A stretch of 64,000 nucleotides of DNA from Herbaspirillum sp. RV1423 (GTDB taxonomy: Bacteria > Pseudomonadota > Gammaproteobacteria > Burkholderiales > Burkholderiaceae_D): contig NZ_CBXX010000006.1 in assembly GCF_000577615.1 (NCBI RefSeq), positions 1 to 64,000 on the forward strand, in the 5' to 3' direction. Under the pieces are notes generated by a model that made no database searches, had not been told where the DNA came from, and saw only the letters and a program-made list of their open reading frames with translations. Both the position numbers and the translations under genes were made by a program. Positions 1 to 7,712 of this stretch are shown here, in pieces (within the stretch, counting starts at the first letter, position 1; the number at the start of each line of letters is the position of its first letter).

Positions 1-31
1 GAAATGTGGAATGCATCAAATTCCACATTTC
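1..31. repeat. Perfect 11-bp inverted repeat with 9-nt spacer at window edge
   Basis: The arms GAAATGTGGAA and TTCCACATTTC are exact reverse complements separated by nine bases. The element lies about 160 bp upstream of the first recombinase gene, where an attachment site or a recombinase/regulator binding site would be expected. That role is inference. The left flank is outside the window, so it cannot be checked for an island end. Confidence 0.6.
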
Positions 32-191
32 CCTGTGGCTGCCGAGGGCTCTCATTGAGACTTTGTTCGAGAACTAAAGAATTGTTAGATGTTTATTTTT
101 ACCTATCGCCACCACAAATCGTGCACTAATCTGTACTACTCAGCGGAAAAACTGTTTATGGCATCTTGGTCCATTCGACGGAGGGATGAAC

Positions 192-1457
192 ATGTTTCGA
201 GCGGCCGATATTGTACTTTTCATTAATCCTATCCAGTCTTTAGGACTCAAGGCTGGTGCTCCAGCCTTGTTCCTCGAATGGAACGATCGAGTAGTCCTAT
301 TTGAAGCTCCGACCATCTTTTTGGCAGAAAGGTATGTACGATCTGGATCGCAGCAAAGCCCACACACTTGGGCTAAGGCTGCCTATGCGCTGAAAAGCTG
401 GTTTCAATATTTGCAGGCCGTAGACAAGGATTGGCAAGATGCGAGTGAAGAAGATCGGATTAGCTATCGCGAAGCCTTTCTGAGCGCTATAAGTCCCAAA
501 ACGGGACATTTGTACGGTGTTGCTGGCATCCGTGACAACATGACTGTGATTCGCGAGTTTCACAAATTCTGTTCTACCAAAGATTCGTATTTCGGTGATA
601 TCGGAAAATCGCAAAAAATAGAATTCAGAACACCGATAGACCGTGATTTCCTAGCGCACATACAGTCTTCTCCCAGATCAGCAAACAGAGATTATGCGTT
701 GCCCAAGGTCCGGCCAGCCATGAAACTGCACCCTATCATGGCGACCGACTTGAAGGGCTTGCTAAATCATGTAGGTCCCCAAGCCGCTCACCGGGATGGC
801 GATTTACGACCTGCTCGCGACAGGTTGATCTTCGACTTGGGGTGGGCAGTAGGTTTGCGCCTCGATGAAATTAATCGACTCACAACGCTTCAGTTTCTGA
901 GTCTTGTGCCTGACGTCAGCTCACCATTTACCAATCTGCCTGTCACGATTTACCACGGCAAGGGAAAAAAGACTCGCCAAGTTGGAATTCCAACCTGGCT
1001 TGTCATGGATTTGCTCGCATATATCGTTGGCGAAAGAGCCGTCTCTTTGCGAGCCTGCAAATCTGTTGCGAGAAGCAAACCAATAAATCTGCTGTTGGCT
1101 CATGCGACTTCAAAAGCACCGGGGCATTCCATTACAAATAGCGCAATCCAGAAGATGTTTCGTCAGGCCTGTCTGACGCTTGGCATTGTGGAGACTGTCC
1201 AGAAGGAAGTTCCGCTCAGCGGCCTAAGATTTCTTACGCAAGCTCCCAAGCACTCCATCCACGACCTACGTCACACGTACGCCGTATTGACATATCACGC
1301 CGAACGCGCGAATGGAAATTCCGAGCCTTGGAAGAAGATCCAGGCTCAGCTCGGTCACCGCCATCTACAGACCACGATTGATACCTACCTATCGCACGTC
1401 GAGATATTTACCGACCAGCCAGGTTTGTTTGACGTCAGAAAGATGTTGGGCTTATGA
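192..1457 (+). CDS. ginA: GinA-like tyrosine recombinase (GInt integrase 1)
   Basis: This is a 421-aa tyrosine recombinase, the first gene of a four-gene operon. The catalytic set is visible: Arg223 in GLRLDEI, His357 and Arg360 in HDLRHTY, His389 in LGHRH, and Tyr399 in IDTYL. The start at 192 is chosen because GGAGG at 180-184 is 7 nt upstream of it. An ATG at 186 would overlap that site. Order, sizes and overlaps of the four genes match the ginABCD module of GInt islands, in which three large integrases and a small protein act together in integration and excision. The gene overlaps the next by 4 bp (ATGA), suggesting translational coupling. Base composition is AT-richer than the core genes at the other end of the window. 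A Tn554-like TnpA is the main alternative name. Confidence 0.85.
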   Translation: MFRAADIVLFINPIQSLGLKAGAPALFLEWNDRVVLFEAPTIFLAERYVRSGSQQSPHTWAKAAYALKSWFQYLQAVDKDWQDASEEDRISYREAFLSAISPKTGHLYGVAGIRDNMTVIREFHKFCSTKDSYFGDIGKSQKIEFRTPIDRDFLAHIQSSPRSANRDYALPKVRPAMKLHPIMATDLKGLLNHVGPQAAHRDGDLRPARDRLIFDLGWAVGLRLDEINRLTTLQFLSLVPDVSSPFTNLPVTIYHGKGKKTRQVGIPTWLVMDLLAYIVGERAVSLRACKSVARSKPINLLLAHATSKAPGHSITNSAIQKMFRQACLTLGIVETVQKEVPLSGLRFLTQAPKHSIHDLRHTYAVLTYHAERANGNSEPWKKIQAQLGHRHLQTTIDTYLSHVEIFTDQPGLFDVRKMLGL

Positions 1458-3382
1458 AAATACCCCCACCAGCCGATCCAACGCTAGTGCAAGGCGTAAG
1501 GAGGCGAAAGGAAATGTCTACCGCAGCGGTAGTAGTAGCTCAAGTTCGAAAAAAAACAGGCAGCGTCAATAAAGTAGAACCAATCTTGTCATCACGGTTG
1601 GAATATGGAGAGCATGCTAAAACCGGCCTGCCGACGCTGACTGCGATTTTTTCCTTAAACATGGGGCGAGAACCGCAGCACTTAGATCTGAGTTTCCTGC
1701 TTGATTTTCCGAACCTGGCCCCTTTATTCGCCGATGCATATATTCAATGGGGCGCCACACGGACACCCGCAACACGTTTGTCGGCGATATCGAGTCTGAT
1801 TGGTGGCTTCTATCATTATCTAAATAGCCGCTGGCGCAGGGAATTGCAGCCACAGGATATCGATGATGAGTTGCTGATTGGTTTTCGTACCTTTTTACTA
1901 ACTGTTAAGGGAAAAGGTGGAAAATCATTGCACCCACGGACTAGCGCTGCCTATCTAGGTTGTATCAGAACTATTCTCGGCGCTACAGTTGTTGGCCCTT
2001 GGGCCGCAATGGCCAGGAGCATCGCGAGTAGGGTTCCGTCTGGTCCAATTGGTGCGACGAGAAAAAGCTGTCCGGTGGAGGTGATGGGACTTGGGGATAT
2101 CCTATCAATTATTGAAGCTTCAGAACGTGAGGTTCTATCGACAGCTCATCGTTTCGATCACACTAGAGAGTTGCTTGCGGAGGGCGCAGAGCGATTTTTG
2201 GCGCTGTCTAAAACAAGGCCATTAAGGAAAAAGGACTACGAAGATCTGTCGATTTGTCTCGCAGCGCTTGACCATGCTTATCCCGGAATTATTCCGGATC
2301 TACCATTTATTCAAGCGGATAGCCGGCCACTGGGAGCGGCGGTGCAATACATTCACACTCAGAATATCATCGCATCCCATTTCTACCCATCGTTCCGGCA
2401 TCTAGTTCCATTTGTCCTCCTCTTGGCCATTACGACGGTATTCAACCCTGACACACTACTGGGTCTTAATTGGGAGGACATTGCTTTCGATAGGGAGCAT
2501 GCCGGTATCCCAGCAATTGAAATTGTTGGCAAAAAAAACCGAGCGTCGAAAGATCTGGTGCGCCTGTTAGATCCTGATGCTGCGGCATCATCAAAGCTTA
2601 GTTTAAAACAATTACTGTTAACGCTTCAACGGATCACCGCAAGAATACGACCTCTTGTTCCAGAGAGGCATGCCGATCGGATATTTATTGGAGTACAAAC
2701 TCAAAGAGCTAAAAAACCTAAAAGTTTTGGGCAGAAACCAGGTTTTTCTCTGGCGGGGGATGTGGTATGGATGCTCTCTCTCGAAAAATTCATTGCAGAA
2801 AATGGGCTACAGGTCTTCAGCTTGGGACAGCTAAGAGCAACGATTCTTGATCTAGTACAGCTATCGCATGGCAGCCTAGAAGCTGCTCAAAAGGTTGGTA
2901 ATCACCGCAATCCGACGACGACATGGACTCACTACACAAGCGACGGAGTGAGAAAGCGATATAGGGAGCGGATTGGGCAAGTGATGATGATGCGCGAGCG
3001 ATGGATTGACAGCAAAGGAGTTGTGGATCCGCGACGCTTTGAACTCGGTCAGGACAAAGGCGCTGCGACCCCAGGTTTCACATGCCTGGATCCATTTAAT
3101 TCCCCACGACTTGGACAGCAAGCAGGGAAACTTTGCAAGGACTACGGTGGATGTCCTTCATGTCCTTTGGCCGCGGCACATCCATACGACTTAGTCAGTG
3201 TTGCCTACTATGTAGCTTTAGAGCGAGCTATCTTCCAAAGCCAGTCTGCAATGAGCTCGAAGACTTGGCTTGAACGCTGGGTTCCGGTATTGGCTGATTT
3301 GAAAGCACTGCAGAAGCAGATACCGAAAAAAATCATGGAAGAGTCCCGCAAGATATCAATCACACTGATGAATGTGGAGTGA
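1454..3382 (+). CDS. ginB: GinB-like tyrosine recombinase (GInt integrase 2), degenerate first Arg
   Basis: This 642-aa protein is the second recombinase of the operon. Its C-terminal half has a recognisable but divergent catalytic domain: Arg461 in QLRAT, His484 in GNHRNP and Tyr494 in WTHYT. Where the family has its first catalytic Arg (GLRxxEL), this protein reads FNPDTLLGLNWEDI, with Asn331 at the expected place. It may therefore be catalytically impaired or an accessory recombinase, which is inference. A Cys cluster near the C-terminus (CKDYGGCPSCPL) suggests a small metal-binding knuckle. It overlaps ginA by 4 bp and ginC by 4 bp. Size and position also resemble TnpB of Tn554. Confidence 0.82.
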   Translation: MKIPPPADPTLVQGVRRRKEMSTAAVVVAQVRKKTGSVNKVEPILSSRLEYGEHAKTGLPTLTAIFSLNMGREPQHLDLSFLLDFPNLAPLFADAYIQWGATRTPATRLSAISSLIGGFYHYLNSRWRRELQPQDIDDELLIGFRTFLLTVKGKGGKSLHPRTSAAYLGCIRTILGATVVGPWAAMARSIASRVPSGPIGATRKSCPVEVMGLGDILSIIEASEREVLSTAHRFDHTRELLAEGAERFLALSKTRPLRKKDYEDLSICLAALDHAYPGIIPDLPFIQADSRPLGAAVQYIHTQNIIASHFYPSFRHLVPFVLLLAITTVFNPDTLLGLNWEDIAFDREHAGIPAIEIVGKKNRASKDLVRLLDPDAAASSKLSLKQLLLTLQRITARIRPLVPERHADRIFIGVQTQRAKKPKSFGQKPGFSLAGDVVWMLSLEKFIAENGLQVFSLGQLRATILDLVQLSHGSLEAAQKVGNHRNPTTTWTHYTSDGVRKRYRERIGQVMMMRERWIDSKGVVDPRRFELGQDKGAATPGFTCLDPFNSPRLGQQAGKLCKDYGGCPSCPLAAAHPYDLVSVAYYVALERAIFQSQSAMSSKTWLERWVPVLADLKALQKQIPKKIMEESRKISITLMNVE

Positions 3383-5583
3383 TTATGACTGCTAATAGCG
3401 AATGTGTGCGATCGAGCGAACACGGAAAATTGTCGAAAAAGCTCCATGAATTAAGTCATGAGGAACTGAACGAATACAGAGTATGCGAACAGAGCAAATT
3501 CAGCGACGACAAATGGGTATTTTTCAACCATATACCAGGCGCAGCTAAAGCGAATTCGACGCTTAACTGGGCGATGGTGCTATCAGACGGTAGTCAGCTC
3601 ACAGAGGCACATCATGCAGAGAGATTGCACTGGGCAAAGTTGCTCTTGCTAACGTTGATTGTCATTCCTGCGAATGGGCGAATTAGGGCTACTGGATCAA
3701 TGAGCAACCTGCAAACTTCATTCAACTACCTTCTTTCATGGATGAGTGAAGTCGGTTACCACGATCCTCATGAATTGACTCCTCAAGTAGTTAAATGCTT
3801 CATGGAACATATTGCTCCTATTATGGCAGCCCGTTGCGTTGACGCCGAGTTATCCAGACATGCCTTTGCGCGCGGACTATTCGTTGTTTCTCAACTTTGG
3901 AGTCAACGGCACAGTCTTTCGCGAATGGGAGTTAAGCCAATGGCGGCGCATCCTTTTGACGGGAAGAACTCGGAGCAAATAAGTCGCGAATTATCTATTA
4001 AGGTAAGCAACTTAATACCACCGCTACCAGATGAAGTCGCGCTACCTCTACTCAACAAAGCTGCTTGGTTCTTAGGAACACCTGCCAACGATGTACTTCG
4101 TCTTATGAATGTTTTCACAGACCCGCTAGCTGGCTCGATGGTGACAGTTAAATCGACATTCCGAAGTACCTATACACATAAGGCAGGTCTGACAAATTGT
4201 TCGAGACATCGACGAGTAAGACGCTTCCTTGACAAGTTTGAGTTCGGCATTGTTGCTGGAGAGCGCCAGCCCTGGCATGAACCAATATCGTTTGGAGGCA
4301 AAGAATCTTCTTCCGAATACGATGGCAAGCGGCAGGCAGCTCACCTTTGGGAGGCCGTTCGAGATGCGGCTGCAATTATCGTTCAGGCAATGTCCGGAAT
4401 GCGGGCGTCTGAGCTTTTAAGCATCAGAGCTGGCATCGATCAAGATACCGGTCTGCCATTAGAAGTACGAATTGAAGAAAGCCTTACTGGTTTGTACGAG
4501 TGGTTTGTCATCCGCAGCGCTATTTCAAAAACGGAAGAAGGAGCGCCTCGTGAAGTGGACTGGGTGCTAGGAATGCGGCCAGCAGGAAGTAGCGAAATTC
4601 CACTTGCCGTGAAGGCGCTTTGCATAGTTAACGCATTGCAGCTTCCTTGGATGGAGCGGGCACGCACTGCTTACTTGTTTCTGTCTATCTCTCATGGCAA
4701 GGGCCTTCGACGCACTCATGCCACAGCCGACTCCATGGGGGTAAAGCACCTGAACGCACACATTCAACGCTTTATCATGTCCTGGGTAGATCTATCCAAT
4801 CTTCCGGACCAGAGTGCCCATCACATAACAGAGAATGACTTAGTACCGTGGAGGGAAAGCCGGGGCCAGGTCTTTCGGACTCACATGTTACGAAAGACTT
4901 GGGCACAATACGCGTTAGCCTGTGATTCCCGATTGCTTCCAGCGATTCAGATGCAGTTTCACCACCTGAGTTTAGCGATGACGGAAGGCAGCTACATAGG
5001 GAACAACCCGATGTTATTAGAGGCGCTGAATTCTGTCTCAGTACAAAAACGGAATCTTCTACTATTTGAAACGGTGACGGGAAAGATAAAGCTTGCGGGA
5101 CGAATGGGGGAACAGCTAGATCTCGCTCTGGACCAGTTACGCCAAGATATCAATGATCTTCCTGCTTCGGAGAAATGGTCTCAGACAGTGGCTTGGGCTA
5201 ATCGCAATGAACTTCGCATGTTCTTTACCGCGCACGCTACCTGTTGTCCATCACGAAGCAGCGAGATGCGGTGCCATGATGTATCAAAAACACCGGTCTG
5301 GGTGCGTTGGGCGCCGAATTCCAGCACGCGTGCGCCGAGCCTGTGTGCCGGTTGCGCATGTGCGATCATGGACAAGAGCCATGAGCAGTTCTGGTCTGAT
5401 CGTTACTTGGCAAGCCAGCTTTCGCTGATCGCTGCCGAAATGGCAGGGGTAGCGGATGGCTCATTTCGTGAAGTCCGCTTTCGCGCCGAGCAAGCCAAAG
5501 GAATTCTAAAGAAATTTGGGGCAGACATCGCTAGGCTTGATCATACTGTTCTGTCTAGATCGGGGAAGCTATGCCCAAATTAA
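3379..5583 (+). CDS. ginC: GinC-like tyrosine recombinase (GInt integrase 3)
   Basis: This 734-aa protein is the third and largest recombinase. The catalytic residues appear intact: Arg342 in SGMRASEL, His502 and Arg505 in HMLRKTW, His528/His529 in FHHLS, and Tyr539 in GSYIG. A C-terminal Cys-rich stretch after the catalytic domain (Cys-Cys near ATCCPS, then CAGCACAI) could bind metal. The start is either GTG at 3379, overlapping the ginB stop, or ATG at 3385. It overlaps ginD by 13 bp. In GInt islands this gene is needed with ginA, ginB and ginD for recombination. Family membership is inferred from architecture and motifs. Confidence 0.82.
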   Translation: MIMTANSECVRSSEHGKLSKKLHELSHEELNEYRVCEQSKFSDDKWVFFNHIPGAAKANSTLNWAMVLSDGSQLTEAHHAERLHWAKLLLLTLIVIPANGRIRATGSMSNLQTSFNYLLSWMSEVGYHDPHELTPQVVKCFMEHIAPIMAARCVDAELSRHAFARGLFVVSQLWSQRHSLSRMGVKPMAAHPFDGKNSEQISRELSIKVSNLIPPLPDEVALPLLNKAAWFLGTPANDVLRLMNVFTDPLAGSMVTVKSTFRSTYTHKAGLTNCSRHRRVRRFLDKFEFGIVAGERQPWHEPISFGGKESSSEYDGKRQAAHLWEAVRDAAAIIVQAMSGMRASELLSIRAGIDQDTGLPLEVRIEESLTGLYEWFVIRSAISKTEEGAPREVDWVLGMRPAGSSEIPLAVKALCIVNALQLPWMERARTAYLFLSISHGKGLRRTHATADSMGVKHLNAHIQRFIMSWVDLSNLPDQSAHHITENDLVPWRESRGQVFRTHMLRKTWAQYALACDSRLLPAIQMQFHHLSLAMTEGSYIGNNPMLLEALNSVSVQKRNLLLFETVTGKIKLAGRMGEQLDLALDQLRQDINDLPASEKWSQTVAWANRNELRMFFTAHATCCPSRSSEMRCHDVSKTPVWVRWAPNSSTRAPSLCAGCACAIMDKSHEQFWSDRYLASQLSLIAAEMAGVADGSFREVRFRAEQAKGILKKFGADIARLDHTVLSRSGKLCPN

Positions 5584-6047
5584 AGCAGCAAGCGCCCGTT
5601 CAAGATGGCATAGAGCGGGACTTTTTGGCAGCCATCGAGCGATTGACTAATGACGAACCCCTGAATAAGACGCTCAAGATACGGAAAGCAAAGGGAACGC
5701 TTAAGATCAATTTCTCTTCTGTGGCTCTGGAGGCGGGACGAGCGCGTACGCTCATCGCGCTCGCAAATGGATGCCGATATCCTCGCGTACGAGAACTAAT
5801 CAAACAAGCGGCCGCTGGAAAAACAGGATTGCCGACGACGCATAGCGAACTCATTACACGTCTTCGGTTAGACAAGGCGGAGTTGCAAGAGCAGGTAAAA
5901 AAATACAAAGCTGAGGCGTTGGCGCATTTTACCGCGAGGGTGAAAGCAGAGGATGAAACGATCAGAGAAAGAGAAATTGCGGCTAGGCTGAGGCGAGAAA
6001 TCGCGCGCTATGGGAAGACCTTAGATATTGTTCCAAAAGAGACGTAA
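5571..6047 (+). CDS. ginD: GinD-like small protein of the recombinase operon
   Basis: This is a 158-aa basic protein, translationally coupled to ginC by a 13-bp overlap, with a purine-rich site (GGGGAAG) just before its ATG. The middle part (about residues 50-80, GRARTLIALANGCRYPRV) looks like a short helical DNA-binding segment. Residues 90-145 are highly charged, Glu/Lys/Arg/Ala-rich and probably coiled coil. It has the size and place of GinD in GInt islands and of TnpC in Tn554, small non-catalytic partners of the recombinases. DNA binding is inferred. It is probably the last gene of the operon. Confidence 0.75.
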   Translation: MPKLKQQAPVQDGIERDFLAAIERLTNDEPLNKTLKIRKAKGTLKINFSSVALEAGRARTLIALANGCRYPRVRELIKQAAAGKTGLPTTHSELITRLRLDKAELQEQVKKYKAEALAHFTARVKAEDETIREREIAARLRREIARYGKTLDIVPKET

Positions 6048-6056
6048 AAGTGCTTT

Positions 6057-6078
6057 GTACTTTCGCATGCGAAAGTAC
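6057..6078. repeat. Perfect 22-bp palindrome, core ACTTTCGCATGCGAAAGT
   Basis: The sequence reads GTAC, TTTCGCATGCGAAA, GTAC and is its own reverse complement, with no loop. It lies 9 bp after the ginD stop and just past the 3' end of the convergent antitoxin-like gene. An 18-bp core is repeated exactly 229 bp away between 6308 and 6327. A protein-binding or recombination site is more likely than a terminator, because there is no loop and no T tract. Confidence 0.8.
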
Positions 6079-6079
6079 C

Positions 6080-6280
6080 TCATTTTTTCTCTGAATGGCT
6101 TGGAGAATCGGGAGGGTCTATTCGATAGTGAATATCTTCGTAGGCTTCTATTGCCTCTAGCAAAAGGACGAAACGTTCAGCTTCTGATGAGCCAATTGCC
6201 GGCTCATTGTCAAAATACGGCTCAACTTCTCGCAGTGCCGCTTTATATTCCTTTTCGTTCGAAATTGTCACTTTTTCCAT
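6080..6280 (-). CDS. Orphan HigA-type antitoxin N-terminal domain protein, no HTH
   Basis: This 66-aa acidic protein resembles the N-terminal dimerisation/toxin-contact region of HigA-family antitoxins: EKEYKAALREVEPYF, then LLLEAIEAYEDIHY and IDPPD. The Xre helix-turn-helix that normally follows IDPPDP is absent, and the protein ends shortly after. The start at 6280 is chosen because similarity begins there; the open frame continues upstream to 6466 without recognisable content. No HigB toxin gene is adjacent on either side. It may be a truncated antitoxin, or a toxin-neutralising or regulatory domain carried by the island. Two palindromes lie in its upstream region. Confidence 0.6.
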   Translation of the reverse strand: MEKVTISNEKEYKAALREVEPYFDNEPAIGSSEAERFVLLLEAIEAYEDIHYRIDPPDSPSHSEKK

Positions 6281-6283
6281 TTG

Positions 6284-6297
6284 ATACTCTAGAGTAT
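6284..6297. promoter_or_regulatory. Perfect 14-bp palindrome at start of the antitoxin-like gene
   Basis: ATACTCTAGAGTAT is self-complementary and ends 3 bp before the ATG at 6280 on the minus strand. Antitoxin operons are commonly autoregulated through palindromes in this position. This protein lacks an HTH, so any binding factor would have to be another protein. Function is inferred. Confidence 0.45.
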
Positions 6298-6307
6298 GCT
6301 GCCGTCC

Positions 6308-6327
6308 GACTTTCGCATGCGAAAGTC
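6308..6327. repeat. Perfect 20-bp palindrome, second copy of TTTCGCATGCGAAA core
   Basis: GAC, TTTCGCATGCGAAA, GTC is fully self-complementary and shares its central 18 bases (ACTTTCGCATGCGAAAGT) with the palindrome at 6057-6078. The two copies bracket the 66-aa antitoxin-like gene. They could be operators or paired recombination/protein-binding sites of the island. Confidence 0.8.
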
Positions 6328-6421
6328 TTTCGCGGGCAGACGGTTGTCTTGAACCAAGGCCATTACCACAATGAATAAAGCTGGTCGGAAATTGATTCCG
6401 CTGTGCCGCTAAAAAAAAGTC

Positions 6422-6450
6422 AAAGGCCTCCTGTACGGGGGGCTTTTTTT
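6422..6450 (+). terminator. Rho-independent terminator-like hairpin
   Basis: AAAGGCCTCC and GGGGGGCTTT form a 10-bp stem with one mismatch and one G-T pair around a 5-nt loop, followed by a run of T. It is oriented to stop plus-strand transcription, about 375 bp after ginD. From here to the LysR gene at 6670 no gene or other feature was recognised. Confidence 0.6.
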
Positions 6451-6669
6451 GCGACATCAGCAGCATTCCCTCCGCAATTGCATATTTCGACCGCTCTTCG
6501 ACACTACGTTCGGTCTGAACTGGACACCTAAACCGGCGTAGCTGGCCGGTCAGATCGGCGTTGTGGACAGTCAGTCAAGTTCGGCACCATGGTCACCATT
6601 TTTACTGGATAGAACACCGCTCCGACAATCTGGGTAGCCCCATCCGACCTGACCGGCGACTTCCTCCCC

Positions 6670-7566
6670 TTAACCTACATTACTGAACAGCTTGGCTGTC
6701 CAATCGGCGAACGCTCGCATCGCCGGAGAGAGAAAGCGGTGATGAGGGTAGACCAGAGATACCGGCACAGGTGCCGGTCGCATGCCGGCCAGTACCTCGA
6801 CTAATTCTCCGTTCCGCAAATGGTCCGCCACCAAAATCTCAGCCACCTGTAACAGGCCAAGTCCGTCGAGGCCCAGCTTGATGTACAACCCAGTCTCGTT
6901 AACTGCAACCGTGCCGGGAACCGGAACATTGACGCTGTCTCCGGCCTCCATGAAATGCAACTCGCCTCCCCGCCGCGTCGTGCTGGAAAAGTAGTGAACC
7001 GCCCGGTGGCGTTGCAGATCCTTCAGATCCTCGGGAATACCCTTTTCGTCTAAGTAGGACGGTGATGCGCAGGTGATCCAGCGCAAGTCGCCCAAGCGGC
7101 GCGCGACCAACGTCGAGTCATGGAGGCTACCGGTACGGATCACGCAATCGACGCCGTCCTGGACCAAGTCAACCTGACGATCATTTATGCCGATCATTAG
7201 GTAGATATCGGGGTAACGTTGTTGGAATTGCTCCAACTGAGAAAGGATGACGACATGTGCAATGCCGCCGGGCATATCCACTCTCAGTCGCCCTTGCGGC
7301 CGTTCAGCAGACCCGTGCAGGCTAGATTCTGTATCGTCAATCAGGTCAAGTATCTCGCGGCAGCGGTAAAAGTATCGCTCCCCCTCTGGCGTCAAGCTGA
7401 GGTTTCTGGTGGAACGGTTGAGTAGGCGTGTCTGCAAATGTTTTTCTAGTCTCTTGATGATGCCGGTAACTGATGACGCCGGTAAGCCCAGGGTCTCTGC
7501 TGCGCGGACAAAACTCCTGCTTTCCACCACGCGAAGAAATACCTGCATTGCTTGTACGCGATCCAT
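6670..7566 (-). CDS. LysR-family transcriptional regulator, CrgA/DmlR type
   Basis: This is a 298-aa LTTR with an N-terminal winged HTH (residues 4-62, MQVFLRVVESRSFVRAAETL then SSVTGIIKRLEKHL) and a periplasmic-binding-like effector domain starting near residue 90. The HTH is of the subgroup whose members often control divergent oxidoreductase genes. The start at 7566 is chosen because AGGA lies 6 nt upstream and the LTTR N-terminus begins there; the open frame extends 11 codons further. It is divergent from the NmrA-like reductase gene at 7713, so it probably regulates that gene. The effector is unknown. Confidence 0.85.
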   Translation of the reverse strand: MDRVQAMQVFLRVVESRSFVRAAETLGLPASSVTGIIKRLEKHLQTRLLNRSTRNLSLTPEGERYFYRCREILDLIDDTESSLHGSAERPQGRLRVDMPGGIAHVVILSQLEQFQQRYPDIYLMIGINDRQVDLVQDGVDCVIRTGSLHDSTLVARRLGDLRWITCASPSYLDEKGIPEDLKDLQRHRAVHYFSSTTRRGGELHFMEAGDSVNVPVPGTVAVNETGLYIKLGLDGLGLLQVAEILVADHLRNGELVEVLAGMRPAPVPVSLVYPHHRFLSPAMRAFADWTAKLFSNVG

Positions 7567-7712
7567 GCATTGTCCTGGTAGCGATAGATAAAACGGCACT
7601 ATAACCCAAGATTGTTCGCGTTTTCTGCATGATGAAAACCTCTAGGGCTACTTTTTCTGCGTCATCAGAATAGCTACAGTTCAGGCACTCAAACTTACAG
7701 GAATAATCAACC

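Noticed and set aside
192..5583. RIT (recombinase in trio) element
   Set aside because: RIT elements have three recombinases of similar, smaller size. Here the sizes are 421, 642 and 734 aa with a fourth small gene, which fits the GInt module better.
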